Assembly (NCBI GenBank): GCA_050946835.1
Contig: JBMNVN010000004.1
Location: 62,001-126,000, forward strand
DNA from: UBA1447 sp002329225
GTDB lineage: Bacteria; Bacillota; Clostridia; Oscillospirales; Acutalibacteraceae
Direction: 5' to 3'
Length of the DNA: 64,000 nt
A program made the translations under genes and the position numbers. The notes beneath the pieces are model-generated. The model was not told the DNA's origin. It worked only from the letters and a program-made list of their open reading frames with translations, and did no database searches. Shown here in pieces: positions 1-8,718 of the stretch (its first letter is position 1; each line of letters starts with the position of its first letter).

Positions 1-1
1 T

Positions 2-559
2 TTAGGCGGGCAGATTAAGGATATTGAAAGCTCCCGGGATGAGCTTAACAAACTTATTGCGGAACTGACGGTCAAAATGGCCCAGCAGTTCCGGGAAGAG
101 TTCCACAAAATCAACAAACATTTCGGCGAAACGTTCAGAGAGCTGTTTCAGGGCGGTGCTGCGGAGCTGGTGCTTGAAGACCCGTCGGATATATTGGAAT
201 GCAATATTGATATCAAGGTTCAGCCGCCGGGCAAGAACATACAGAATATAGACCTGCTCTCCGGCGGTGAAAAGGGACTTTCGGCAATTGCGCTGCTTTT
301 TGCCATCCTCAAAGTTACCCCCTCCCCCTTCTGTATCTTCGACGAGGTGGAGGCCGCTTTGGACGAGAATAACGTCAGTATCTTTGCAAAATATGTGCGG
401 CGCATGACTAAGGACACCCAGTTTATTCTTATAACCCACCGCAGAGGTACTATGGAAGAAGCCGATATGCTTTACGGTGTAACCATGCAGGAAGACGGGG
501 TTTCAAAACTGCTGGAACTTAAAACTGCGGAAATGGCCAAAAAATTGGGCATAGCCTGA
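2..559 (+). CDS. smc: Chromosome segregation ATPase SMC, C-terminal part (5' cut by window edge)
   Basis: This is the tail of the SMC condensin ATPase, which with ScpA/ScpB organises and separates chromosomes. The frame is open from base 2, so the gene starts outside the window. Visible are the end of the coiled coil (IESSRDELNKLI), the ABC signature LLSGGEKG and the Walker B segment FCIFDEVEAALDE, followed by the D-loop and the H-loop ILITHRRGTMEEAD. These are the hallmarks of the SMC C-terminal head. Only about 185 of some 1,190 residues are present. The downstream neighbour is an aminotransferase 47 bases away rather than the usual ftsY. Identification is secure. Confidence 0.95.
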   Translation, partial: LGGQIKDIESSRDELNKLIAELTVKMAQQFREEFHKINKHFGETFRELFQGGAAELVLEDPSDILECNIDIKVQPPGKNIQNIDLLSGGEKGLSAIALLFAILKVTPSPFCIFDEVEAALDENNVSIFAKYVRRMTKDTQFILITHRRGTMEEADMLYGVTMQEDGVSKLLELKTAEMAKKLGIA

Positions 560-606
560 TTGAAATAAATTATTAAGAATATAAAAGATAAAGGAGTTTT
601 TAAAAG

Positions 607-2088
607 ATGAAACAGGGATATGCAATCAAGGAGTACCATGATGCCGCTAAGGTTACGGCAGAGCTTGACGAGCTCATAAAAAAACCTATCTACTCTATCA
701 AGCCGGAAGCTCTTAAAAAATACGAGGAGGAGTATTACGGCAAAAAATGCACCGGTTCCAAAGCCCTTATTGACAAAGCCGTTGAAGCCATTCCCGGCGG
801 CGTACAGCACAACCTCGCTTTCAACTATCCTTTCCCTCTGGTTTTCACCAAGGCGGAAGGCGCTTATCTTTATGACATCGACGGCAACCGTTACTTCGAC
901 TTTCTGCAAGCGGGCGGCCCCACAGTTTTGGGCAGCAATCCGCCTCAGGTGAGAGAAAAAGTAATCGAACTACTTAATACCTGCGGCCCTTCCACCGGTC
1001 TTTTCCATGAGTACGAGTACAAACTTGCTCAAAAAATAAAAGACAACTTTGAAAGTGTGGATATGTTCCGTATGTTAGGCTCCGGCACTGAGGCCTGCAT
1101 GGTTGCCATACGTATAGCCCGTCTTGCCACCGGCAATAAAAAAATTCTTAAAATGGGCGGCGCTTACCACGGGTGGAGCGATCAACTGGCCTACGGCATA
1201 CGCATACCCGGTTCCAAATGGACCCAGGCAAGCGGCGTTCCCCTCCATATTTTCAGGGATACTCAGGAGTTTTTCCCCAACGACCTTAAAGACCTGGAGC
1301 GCAAACTCAGGGCTAACAAGTTAAAGGGCGGCACGGCAGCGGTTATGATTGAGCCTGTAGGTCCCGAAAGCGGCACCAGGCCCGTGGATATCAACTTTAA
1401 CAAGGGCGTTGAAGCCCTCTGCAGAAAATACGGAGCCCTTCTCATTTTTGACGAAGTGGTTACGGCTTACCGCATAGGCGTGTCCGGCGCTCAGGGTTAT
1501 TTCGGAGTATCCCCCGACCTGACGGTCTTCGGCAAAGTCATAGCCGGCGGCTACCCGGGCGCAGGCGGCGTAGGCGGTAAAAAAGAATATATGAAGTACC
1601 TTTCCGCAGGTATTGCCGGCGGAAGCAAACACAAAAAGGCCCTCGTGGGCGGCACCATGGCGGCAAATCCGCTTAGCTGCGTAGCGGGCTACTATATGAT
1701 TGAAGAGATTGAAAAACAAAACGCCTGTGAAAAAGCGGGCTTAATGGGCGACAGGCTCACCGCAGGGCTAAAAGAACTTATTAAAAAATATGACCTGCCC
1801 TTTGTCGCCTTCAACCAGGGTTCAATCTGCCATCTGGAAACCGTGGGCACCATGCACTTCTCCATTAACTGGAAAAAGCCTTGGGGCATCATGCACGTGC
1901 TTAAAGCCACCTCCGCAAGGAAGAAAGAGATGGAGCACATGGGCGCCGCATACATGGCGGAAGGTCTGGTCACCCTGGCGGGCAGCCGGCTTTACACCAG
2001 TGCGGCCTATACGGAAGAAATGATTGACGAAGCCCTCGCCGCATTTGACAGAGTGTTCGCAAATGTAGGCGTAATTGAAGAAAAATAA
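607..2088 (+). CDS. PLP-dependent class III aminotransferase (glutamate-1-semialdehyde aminomutase-like)
   Basis: A 493-residue fold-type I PLP enzyme. The phosphate loop is MLGSGTEACM (about 157-165), the PLP-ring segment is AYHGW (187-190), the pyridine-N aspartate lies in LIFDEV (D282), and the Schiff-base lysine is K310 in VFGKVIAGG. The sequence resembles glutamate-1-semialdehyde 2,1-aminomutase, but it carries a roughly 50-residue N-terminal extension and no haem genes are nearby, so that specific activity is not claimed. An AAGGAG ribosome binding site precedes the ATG. It is followed after 42 bases by a class II aldolase-like gene on the same strand, which suggests a two-gene catabolic or biosynthetic unit on an amino or keto acid. 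Substrate unknown. Confidence 0.85.
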   Translation: MKQGYAIKEYHDAAKVTAELDELIKKPIYSIKPEALKKYEEEYYGKKCTGSKALIDKAVEAIPGGVQHNLAFNYPFPLVFTKAEGAYLYDIDGNRYFDFLQAGGPTVLGSNPPQVREKVIELLNTCGPSTGLFHEYEYKLAQKIKDNFESVDMFRMLGSGTEACMVAIRIARLATGNKKILKMGGAYHGWSDQLAYGIRIPGSKWTQASGVPLHIFRDTQEFFPNDLKDLERKLRANKLKGGTAAVMIEPVGPESGTRPVDINFNKGVEALCRKYGALLIFDEVVTAYRIGVSGAQGYFGVSPDLTVFGKVIAGGYPGAGGVGGKKEYMKYLSAGIAGGSKHKKALVGGTMAANPLSCVAGYYMIEEIEKQNACEKAGLMGDRLTAGLKELIKKYDLPFVAFNQGSICHLETVGTMHFSINWKKPWGIMHVLKATSARKKEMEHMGAAYMAEGLVTLAGSRLYTSAAYTEEMIDEALAAFDRVFANVGVIEEK

Positions 2089-2130
2089 ACTTAATTACTC
2101 TTTATTCCCCTCCCCGAAAGGATGGTCTTA

Positions 2131-3333
2131 ATGGACATTAACACAGCCAAACAAATGGTTATCGATGCGGGTAACCGCCTGGTCAAAGAAGGACTTATTG
2201 CCCGCACCTGGGGTAACGTGAGTTGCCGGGTGGACGAAAAAACTTTTGTCATCACCCCAAGCGGCAGACCTTACGACAGCCTGACCCCGGAACAGATAGT
2301 TCCCATGGACATTGAAACCCTTGCCTGGGAGGGGGATGTAAAACCCTCGGGGGAAAAGGGCGTGCATGCGGAGGTTTACAAAGCCCGTCCGGATATTAAC
2401 TTTGTTATCCACACCCATCAGGACAGCGCTTCCGTGTTAAGCGCCCTGCACTGCGACATCCGCTATATACCCGAAGAGGCGGCAAAGATAATAGGCCCGA
2501 ACGTGCCCTTTGCCGGCTACGGCCTGCCGAGTTCAAAGACCCTGATTGAAAATGTAGCGAATGCCCTAAAACGGGACGACATCAGGACTCTGCTCATGGC
2601 TCACCACGGCGCTCTTTGCTTTGGAGAAGACAGTGAAGCCGCCTTTGCGGCGGCCCAAACTCTGGAAAAGGTCTGTGAACTCCAGATATTTACAATGTAC
2701 AAAAAAATCTACAGGGACGACATTGATTCCATGGAGCAATTTGCCCGGGGAATAGCGCAAAAAGAGTTCGGCTCCTCCGACGTTCCTCCACTTGAGGCTT
2801 GCATCAGCCGAAGGCAGGGCGACGGTTTTGTTTTAAACTACACTCAGGCGGAAAAAGAAACTGAACAAGCTTCTCTGTCGGGTTCATCTTCCCTTTCCCC
2901 GGAGGCAGTTCTCCACCGCGCAGTTTACCTTGACCGCCCCGATATTAATTGCATTATCCGCTCTTTCGCTCCCGCCATATATGCCGTTTCCCAAAGAGGG
3001 CAGGCGCTGAAACCCCAGGTGGATGACTTTGCACAGATTGTAGGCGTTGACGCAAGGGTTGCCGATTTTGACAAAAACAATGCTGAAAGAACAGCCAAAC
3101 AATGCGTTAAAGCCCTCAAGGGCCGTCATGCGGTACTGATTAAAGACGGGGGCGCCCTTTGCTGCGGCATTGATGAAAAGGATGCCGAAGCGGTGGAAAT
3201 GATAACTGAAAAAAACAGCATGGTAACTCTCGCCACCATACTGTTTAATGTCAATCTTCCCATATCGGCCCTTCATTCAAGGCTGATGCGGTTTGTTTAC
3301 CTTAAAAAATACTCCAAGCAGGCGGGGAAGTAA
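2131..3333 (+). CDS. Two-domain class II aldolase/adducin-like protein
   Basis: About 400 residues with two consecutive class II aldolase folds. The first (about 1-200) has the expected features: GNVSCR near the N-terminus, ITPSGRPYDSL, the zinc-binding HTHQ and the third ligand in MAHHGALCFG. This family cleaves or epimerises phosphorylated sugars such as fuculose- or ribulose-phosphates. The second domain (about 250-385) keeps the fold pattern (AVLHRAVYLDRPDINCIIR, VLIKDGGALCCG) but lacks the HxH pair and the NHG histidine, so it looks non-catalytic. The ATG at 2122 sits directly on the GAAAGG ribosome binding site; the ATG at 2131 has normal spacing and is preferred. Probably co-transcribed with the upstream aminotransferase. 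Substrate unknown. Confidence 0.85.
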   Translation: MDINTAKQMVIDAGNRLVKEGLIARTWGNVSCRVDEKTFVITPSGRPYDSLTPEQIVPMDIETLAWEGDVKPSGEKGVHAEVYKARPDINFVIHTHQDSASVLSALHCDIRYIPEEAAKIIGPNVPFAGYGLPSSKTLIENVANALKRDDIRTLLMAHHGALCFGEDSEAAFAAAQTLEKVCELQIFTMYKKIYRDDIDSMEQFARGIAQKEFGSSDVPPLEACISRRQGDGFVLNYTQAEKETEQASLSGSSSLSPEAVLHRAVYLDRPDINCIIRSFAPAIYAVSQRGQALKPQVDDFAQIVGVDARVADFDKNNAERTAKQCVKALKGRHAVLIKDGGALCCGIDEKDAEAVEMITEKNSMVTLATILFNVNLPISALHSRLMRFVYLKKYSKQAGK

Positions 3334-3371
3334 CTTCCCCGGCTCATTCAAAGCTGAATTATCTTGCTGAT

Positions 3372-3411
3372 ATCCGTTCGGGTTTACTCCCCGGACGGAT
3401 TTTCTTTTTCA
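3372..3411 (+). terminator. Rho-independent terminator after the aldolase-like gene
   Basis: An 11-bp inverted repeat (ATCCGTTCGGG at 3372-3382, CCCGGACGGAT at 3390-3400) is followed by TTTTCTTTTTC. It lies 39 bases after the aldolase stop and overlaps the last codons of the convergent transporter gene. Confidence 0.8.
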
Positions 3412-4844
3412 ATAGAGGCCGCAATGGCGGCACGGCGTTCAATCAGTTCCCGTTCCACCTGTTCTTTCAGTTCTTTCGGGTAGTTAATGGTCAGAATTGT
3501 AAGTAAAAACAGGGTCATACCTACCGCAGGGGCAAGTATAAAAATAGGCCACTGATATTTATAAAACTTGGCCGGCTGCCCTTTTATTCCGAAATGCTCC
3601 TTGAATCCCAAAGAATTCAAAACCATGCCGTTTATGTACAGGCTTATTCCGCCTGTAAGTTTACTCAAAAAGTTTTGAACGGAAAAAGAGATACCCTCGG
3701 TTCGCTTGCCCGTTTTCCACTCCACGTAATCTATGGAGTCGCACCAGAGGGATTTTTTCGCTATTTCCGATGCCCCGTCGGGGAAGCTTGCTATCGCAAG
3801 CAAAGCCGCTACCGCAATAATCTTTGCAGGGCTGTCAAAGCCGATAAAATATGCTGCAACCCTTGCGGCTATCGCCGCTGACTTTGAAACGATAAAAACA
3901 TTCTTGGGGCCGCCGAGTTTTTTTGAAAGGCCTTTAGCCAAAAACATGGCAAATGCATAGGGAAAGCCGGAAGCCAAACCGAACCAGAACATCAACGTTT
4001 CGCCGTTCATGGAAACACTGCCGAACTTTACGGTATCCACCCCGTATTTGAAGAAATATATACCTGGGATAACCGGGCTTAATGCGCCGAGGATTTGAGC
4101 CACGGCCATGATAAGTAATATTTTATTGTGGCGCACCATTAAAATGCCTTCCAGCAAGGAGTCTTCCTGGGGTTTATTCTCCACCCTTTCTTTTACTCCC
4201 ACCGCGACCCAGGATATCAGTTGGCCTCCCAAGCCGCAGACAAGGCCGGCAATCATAAACAGCTGAGATTCGGTTATACCGAACTTTTCACGTGCGCCTA
4301 AAATTAAAGGGAAAAGGCCCATGAGCGTTGAACCCGCTCCGGCGCCGATTTGCGCCCACTGCGCCATGCGCAGGTGTTCGCTTGAATGGGGGGAGGCCAT
4401 GGCGACCATCCCCCACAGTCCCACATCCTGAAAGGAGTAAAGGGTATCCCAAATGAGGTAAACCACAATCAGGTAGACAATGGCTGCGGTTTCACTCAAT
4501 CCCCAATCTATAAACATCAGTGCGGAAAAAACGCCGATAGGCAGGGGAAGATACATCAGATAAGGCCGCAGCTTTTGCCCGGGCTTGCTCTTCCGCTTGT
4601 CAATGTAGCCTCCGACTATGGGGTCATTGACAGCGTCCCAGGCCCTGGCAATACCGGTGATGATACCGACTTTTTTAGGGCCGATTTTAAGAATGTTGGT
4701 ACAAAAGTAAAACAGCCAGCCTGCGATATAAGAATAGGCTAAATTCTGCCCAGCCAGACCGAGGGCATGGCTGAAAAGCTCTCTGTTCGGGATATAGCCT
4801 TCTTCGGCTTCTTTTGAAAAGAAAAAACGAAACGGATTCTTCAA
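3384..4844 (-). CDS. MFS sugar:cation symporter, GPH (glycoside-pentoside-hexuronide) type
   Basis: A 486-residue polytopic membrane protein with about 12 hydrophobic segments. The N-terminal half has the GPH/MFS_2 signature pattern AWDAVNDPIVGGYIDKRKS in the loop after helix 2, typical of melibiose/xyloside/glucuronide symporters, and it ends in a charged cytoplasmic tail. The gene starts with TTG at 4844, preceded by AAAGGGG at seven bases. It lies 43 bases downstream of four GH16 hydrolase genes on the same strand, so it may import the mono- or oligosaccharides they release; that is inference from position. The sugar itself cannot be read from the sequence. Confidence 0.88.
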   Translation of the reverse strand: MKNPFRFFFSKEAEEGYIPNRELFSHALGLAGQNLAYSYIAGWLFYFCTNILKIGPKKVGIITGIARAWDAVNDPIVGGYIDKRKSKPGQKLRPYLMYLPLPIGVFSALMFIDWGLSETAAIVYLIVVYLIWDTLYSFQDVGLWGMVAMASPHSSEHLRMAQWAQIGAGAGSTLMGLFPLILGAREKFGITESQLFMIAGLVCGLGGQLISWVAVGVKERVENKPQEDSLLEGILMVRHNKILLIMAVAQILGALSPVIPGIYFFKYGVDTVKFGSVSMNGETLMFWFGLASGFPYAFAMFLAKGLSKKLGGPKNVFIVSKSAAIAARVAAYFIGFDSPAKIIAVAALLAIASFPDGASEIAKKSLWCDSIDYVEWKTGKRTEGISFSVQNFLSKLTGGISLYINGMVLNSLGFKEHFGIKGQPAKFYKYQWPIFILAPAVGMTLFLLTILTINYPKELKEQVERELIERRAAIAASIEKENPSGE

Positions 4845-4887
4845 ATCAAGTCCCCTTTCGGAAGTTAATTAAACAGGAAACTTTCCC

Positions 4888-5730
4888 TTAAGGCTTTTGA
4901 TAAATTTTCACATAATCCACAATAAAGTCGGTGCTGAATCCAGGTTCAGCCGTAACTTCATCCGGCGTCTCAAGGGAAAGAATAGCATACTCCAGCCCTT
5001 TGGATACCCCGTCTTTAAAGTCCGAACGCACGGCTTCCACTCCGTTAATGTAGAAGATATACTCTTCGTCGGTCCACTCCAGGCCATAGGTGTTGTACTG
5101 CGTATAGGGTTTATTCACCTTGTAATCGCCCAGTCCCATGGACCTGAGACCGTCGCCGTAACCGCCCACATGCACGTTGAGAGAAACGGAGTTCTTTTTT
5201 ATAGGCGTCCTGTAGTTGAAAGCCTCAAAAATGTCAATTTCCGCACCGCCGATGCCTCCGTTTGACGCTTCGGCGCTCACCATACCCGGGGAGTTAAGCC
5301 AGAAGGCGCTCCAGAATCCGCCGCCGAGGGAGGCGATACAGCGGCACTCAAAGTAGCCGCCGCCGGAGAATTCTTCCACGGTGCGAATCATACCGGCATA
5401 CCAACCCTCGCCGTATCTGCCGTCTTTGTATTCAGCTCTTATTATAAGGTTGCCGTCTTCCAGAAAAACCTGTTCAGGCGACATAAAACCTGCCCGCCTT
5501 ACGCCGCTGCCTCTGTAAGCCCACTTTGTAAGATCCAAAGTGTCGCCGTCAAACTCATCCTCAAGCACCAGCTCATAACCGCTTAAGTCCAGCTCCGGCC
5601 CCCGGGGCGTTTGTGCGGTATCAAATAAAACCACTCCGAACAACTCCAATGCCGCAAGAATGGCGGCAATTGCCTGTTTAAGGGCCCTTATTTGCCGCGG
5701 CGCAAATATTTTTTCCAGCAAAGCATTCAT
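4888..5730 (-). CDS. GH16 family glycoside hydrolase, copy 1 of 4
   Basis: A 280-residue beta-jelly-roll hydrolase. The GH16 catalytic motif ExDxxE is present as EIDIFE (nucleophile E164, D166, acid/base E169), with the glycone-side aromatic block SAFWLNSPGM before it and DEFDGDTLDLTKW near residues 58-70. Family members cleave beta-1,3/1,4-glucans, galactans or related polymers; the substrate is not assignable. The N-terminus (about 10-36) is a hydrophobic stretch following FAPRQIRALKQ, a probable signal-anchor rather than a cleavable signal. I start at the ATG at 5730, which has a GGGAGAG site at the right distance, rather than the upstream ATG at 5790. It is the last of four tandem paralogues. 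Confidence 0.88.
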   Translation of the reverse strand: MNALLEKIFAPRQIRALKQAIAAILAALELFGVVLFDTAQTPRGPELDLSGYELVLEDEFDGDTLDLTKWAYRGSGVRRAGFMSPEQVFLEDGNLIIRAEYKDGRYGEGWYAGMIRTVEEFSGGGYFECRCIASLGGGFWSAFWLNSPGMVSAEASNGGIGGAEIDIFEAFNYRTPIKKNSVSLNVHVGGYGDGLRSMGLGDYKVNKPYTQYNTYGLEWTDEEYIFYINGVEAVRSDFKDGVSKGLEYAILSLETPDEVTAEPGFSTDFIVDYVKIYQKP

Positions 5731-5757
5731 TTCATTCTCTCCCTTGCATATTTTATC

Positions 5758-5776
5758 AATGCGGCCCCGCCGCATT
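5758..5776. other. Intergenic hairpin between GH16 copies 2 and 1
   Basis: AATGCGG and CCGCATT form a short inverted repeat around a C-rich centre, without a U-tract. A near copy occurs at 6718-6736 in the next gap, so it was duplicated with the genes. It may be an mRNA stabilising stem or simply leftover sequence. Confidence 0.45.
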
Positions 5777-5843
5777 GCATCTGAAAACATACCGCCAAGT
5801 CTAAGCGGATATACACAGCCTCCCCCTGAAAGGCGGAAACCGG

Positions 5844-6692
5844 TCAGGCTTTTTTATAAACTTTTACATAATCCACAATAAAATCGGTGCTGAATCCGGG
5901 ATCCTCCGAAACTTCTTCTCGCGGCGGTTCAAGAGAAAGAATGACATATTCCAAGCCCTTTGATACCCCGTCTTTGAAATCCGAACGCGCCGCTTCCACG
6001 CCGTTTATGTAAAAGATATATTCTTTGTCGGTCCACTCCAGGCCATAGGTATTATACTCTGTATAGGGTTTATTCACCTTGTAATGACCCACCATCATGG
6101 ATCTCAGCCCGTCACCGTAACCGCCCACATGCACGTTGAGGGAAACGGAGTTTCTTTTTATAGGAGTTTTGTAGTTGAAAGCCTCAAAAATATCAATTTC
6201 CGCACCGCCGATACCCCCGTTTGACGCTTCGGCACTCGCCATACCCGGAGAATTGAGCCAGAAAGCACTCCAAAAACCGCCGCCGAGGGAGGCGATACAG
6301 CGGCATTCAAAATAGTAGCCGCCGCCCGCATAGTCTTCCACAGTGCGGATCATACCGCTATACCAGCCTTCGCCGAATTCTCCGTTTTTATGTTCGGCCC
6401 TTATTATAAGGTTGCCGTCTTCAACAAAGGATTGTTCGGACGATATAAAGCCTGATGATCTGGGACCGGCTCCCCTGTGTTCCCATTTTGTAAGGTCCAG
6501 TGTTTCAGTTTCAAACTCATCCTCGAACACCAGCTCATAACCGCTCAGGTCAAGTTCAGGCCCCCGCGGAGTTTGGGCGGCATCAAACAAAACCACTCCG
6601 AACAACTCCAATGCCGCAAGAATGGCGGCAACAGCCTGTTTAAGGGCTCTTATTTGCCGCGGCGCAAATATTTTTCCCAATAAAGCATCCAT
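5844..6692 (-). CDS. GH16 family glycoside hydrolase, copy 2 of 4
   Basis: A 282-residue GH16 enzyme very similar to copy 1, with the same anchor (KIFAPRQIRALKQ followed by a hydrophobic run), DEFETETLDLTKW, the SAFWLNSPGM block and the catalytic EIDIFE. The C-terminal strand FSTDFIVDYVKVYKK is typical of GH16 ends. The ATG at 6692 is chosen because GGGGAG lies just upstream; the longer frame to 6761 has no matching ribosome binding site. Differences from copy 1 concentrate in loops (RSSGFISSEQ against RRAGFMSPEQ), which is where substrate specificity would vary. It is co-oriented with its paralogues at 45-130 base spacings, so probably one operon. Confidence 0.88.
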   Translation of the reverse strand: MDALLGKIFAPRQIRALKQAVAAILAALELFGVVLFDAAQTPRGPELDLSGYELVFEDEFETETLDLTKWEHRGAGPRSSGFISSEQSFVEDGNLIIRAEHKNGEFGEGWYSGMIRTVEDYAGGGYYFECRCIASLGGGFWSAFWLNSPGMASAEASNGGIGGAEIDIFEAFNYKTPIKRNSVSLNVHVGGYGDGLRSMMVGHYKVNKPYTEYNTYGLEWTDKEYIFYINGVEAARSDFKDGVSKGLEYVILSLEPPREEVSEDPGFSTDFIVDYVKVYKKA

Positions 6693-6717
6693 TTTATACT
6701 CCCCTTTTAATATTTTT

Positions 6718-6736
6718 AATGCGACCCCGCCGCATT
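6718..6736. other. Intergenic hairpin between GH16 copies 3 and 2
   Basis: A near copy of the inverted repeat at 5758-5776 (AATGCGA / CCGCATT, one G-U pair in RNA). No U-tract follows, so it is not called a terminator. Confidence 0.4.
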
Positions 6737-6805
6737 GCGCATTGTCTAAACAAATATCCATCTTCCCTTTTAAGGGAAAAAAGAACTCCGCTTAATTGTA
6801 TCCCG

Positions 6806-7657
6806 TTAAGCTTTCTTATATACTCTCACATAATCCACAATAAAATCGGTGGTAAAGCCGGGTTTTGCCGTAATCACTTTCGGGACTTCAAGGGAAAGTA
6901 TAACATACTCTATCTCCCTGCACACCCCGTCTTTAAAGTCCGAGCGTACCGCTTCCACGCCGTTTATGTAAAAGATATACTCTTCGTCGGTCCACTCCAG
7001 CCCGTAGGTGTTGTACTGCGTGTAGGGCTTATCCGCCTTATAGTTGCCCAACACTTGGGACCTGAGGCCGTCGCCGTAGCCGCCCACATGCACGTTGAGG
7101 GCAACTGTGTCCCATAGGAACGGGAGCGGGTACTTGTAATTATAGGACTCAAAGATGTCCACTTCCGCACCGTCGAGACCTCCGTTTGAAGCCTCTTCAC
7201 TTTCCATACCCGGGGAATTGAGCCAGAAAGCGCTCCAGAATCCGCCGCCTAAGGATGAGATACAGCGGCACTCAAAGTAGTAGCCGCCGCCGTAATAATC
7301 TTCCACGGTGCGGATCATTCCGCCATACCAGCCTTCGCCGTATTCTCCGTTTTTATGTTCGGCCCTCATTATCAGGTTGCCGTCTTCTACAAAAACCTGT
7401 TCAGGGGACATAAAACCCGACCGCCTTACGCCGTTGCCCCTGTAAGACCATTTTGTAAGGTCCAGAGCATCGCCCTCAAATTCGTCCTCGAATACAAGTT
7501 CATAACCGCTCATATCAAGCTGCGGCCCATCCGGAATCTTGTAAAATTTAAACGCGGTAATGCCCGACAACTCCAACAGCACAAGCAATAAGGCAAACAC
7601 CCGTTTAATAACCTTTAATTTCCAAGGCGCAAAGATTATCCTTATTATTGTTTTCAT
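6806..7657 (-). CDS. GH16 family glycoside hydrolase, copy 3 of 4
   Basis: A 283-residue GH16 protein with catalytic EVDIFE preceded by LDGA and followed by SYNY, more diverged from the other three copies. Its insert YPLPFLWDTVALNVHVGG replaces the TPIKKNSVSLNVHVGG type of copies 1 and 2, so the active-site border probably differs. The N-terminus (IRIIFAPWKLKVIKR plus a leucine-rich stretch) keeps the FAP motif and the membrane segment. An AAGGAGAGG ribosome binding site precedes the ATG. It is located on the cell surface if the anchor reading is right. Confidence is high for family, low for substrate. Confidence 0.88.
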   Translation of the reverse strand: MKTIIRIIFAPWKLKVIKRVFALLLVLLELSGITAFKFYKIPDGPQLDMSGYELVFEDEFEGDALDLTKWSYRGNGVRRSGFMSPEQVFVEDGNLIMRAEHKNGEYGEGWYGGMIRTVEDYYGGGYYFECRCISSLGGGFWSAFWLNSPGMESEEASNGGLDGAEVDIFESYNYKYPLPFLWDTVALNVHVGGYGDGLRSQVLGNYKADKPYTQYNTYGLEWTDEEYIFYINGVEAVRSDFKDGVCREIEYVILSLEVPKVITAKPGFTTDFIVDYVRVYKKA

Positions 7658-7788
7658 TTTGTCCTCTCCTTTTTATCTTTATTAACACGGCACCCGTGCG
7701 AATCATATCTTAAAACATCCTGCTCCGTCTAACAGTATTTTTTCTCTGAAAGGAAGAAAGGATCCGGACTTTTAGAACTAAATCCCTT

Positions 7789-8640
7789 TTAAGCTTTCTT
7801 ATAAACTCTTACATAATCCACAATAAAATCGGTACTGAAACCGGGTTCAACTATAATACTGCCGGCACTCGGAATTTCAAGTGAAAGCAAGACATATTCC
7901 AAGCCCTTGGATACTCCGTCTTTGAAGTCCGAACGTGCCGCTTCCACACCGTTGATATAGAAGATGTACTCCTCGTCCGTCCACTCCAGACCGTAGGTGT
8001 TGTATTGAGTATAGGGTTCTTTGACCCTGAAGTAACCTAAACCCTGCGATCTTAGGCCGTCGCCGTAACCGCCCACATGTATAGTGAGGCCAACGGAGTC
8101 CCTGTTGATTCTGTCCCTGTAGTTGCAGGCCTCAAAAATATCCACTTCCGCACCGCCGATGCCTCCGTTGGAAGCTTCTTCACTTGCCATACCCGGGGAA
8201 TTAAGCCAGAATGCGCTGCAAAAACCGCCGCCGAGGGCAAGAATACAGCGGCACTCGAAGTAATAACCGCCGCCTTCATAGTCTTCCACAGTGCGGATCA
8301 TACCGCTATACCAACCTTCACCGAATTCTCCGTTTTTATGTTCAGCCCTCAGTATAAGGTTGCCGTTTTCAACAAAGGATTGAGACGGCGATATAAAGCC
8401 TGTGCCTCTGGGACCGACTCCCCTGTGCGCCCATTTTGTAAGGTCGAGGGGGCCGTTTTCGAACTCATCCACCAACACAGGTTCATAACCGCTCATGTCA
8501 AGCTCCGGCCCCCGCGGAGGCCGGGCAATGTCAAACAATGCAAAGCCCAGCATTTCCAGCATTATAAGAAAAGCGGCAAAGGCCTGTTTAAGGGCTTTCA
8601 GTCTTCGAGGTGCAAAAAGCTCATCCAGAAATTTTCTCAT
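7789..8640 (-). CDS. GH16 family glycoside hydrolase, copy 4 of 4 (first in the array)
   Basis: A 283-residue GH16 protein with catalytic EVDIFE and the common anchor (ELFAPRRLKALKQ plus hydrophobic run). It differs from its sisters in having GGGFCSAFW where they have GGGFWSAFW (Cys about residue 141), a change in an aromatic position near the sugar-binding cleft. AAGGAGAG upstream supports the ATG at 8640 rather than the ATG at 8661, which overlaps that site. As the promoter-proximal copy, it follows the gpmI terminator. A weak promoter (TTGTTT, 19 bases, TATAAA) can be read on the minus strand between them. Confidence 0.88.
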   Translation of the reverse strand: MRKFLDELFAPRRLKALKQAFAAFLIMLEMLGFALFDIARPPRGPELDMSGYEPVLVDEFENGPLDLTKWAHRGVGPRGTGFISPSQSFVENGNLILRAEHKNGEFGEGWYSGMIRTVEDYEGGGYYFECRCILALGGGFCSAFWLNSPGMASEEASNGGIGGAEVDIFEACNYRDRINRDSVGLTIHVGGYGDGLRSQGLGYFRVKEPYTQYNTYGLEWTDEEYIFYINGVEAARSDFKDGVSKGLEYVLLSLEIPSAGSIIVEPGFSTDFIVDYVRVYKKA

Positions 8641-8683
8641 TTTTCTCTCTCCTTTGCGCAATTATTTATACCGCCTGAACTGC

Positions 8684-8713
8684 AGATAAAAACAAGCCGC
8701 CCGTACGGGCGGC
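8684..8713 (-). terminator. Rho-independent terminator after gpmI
   Basis: A perfect 18-base palindrome (GCCGCCCGTACGGGCGGC, 8696-8713) is followed on the minus strand by TTGTTTTTATC. It closes the glycolytic operon and separates it from the GH16 array. Confidence 0.85.
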
Positions 8714-8718
8714 AAAAA

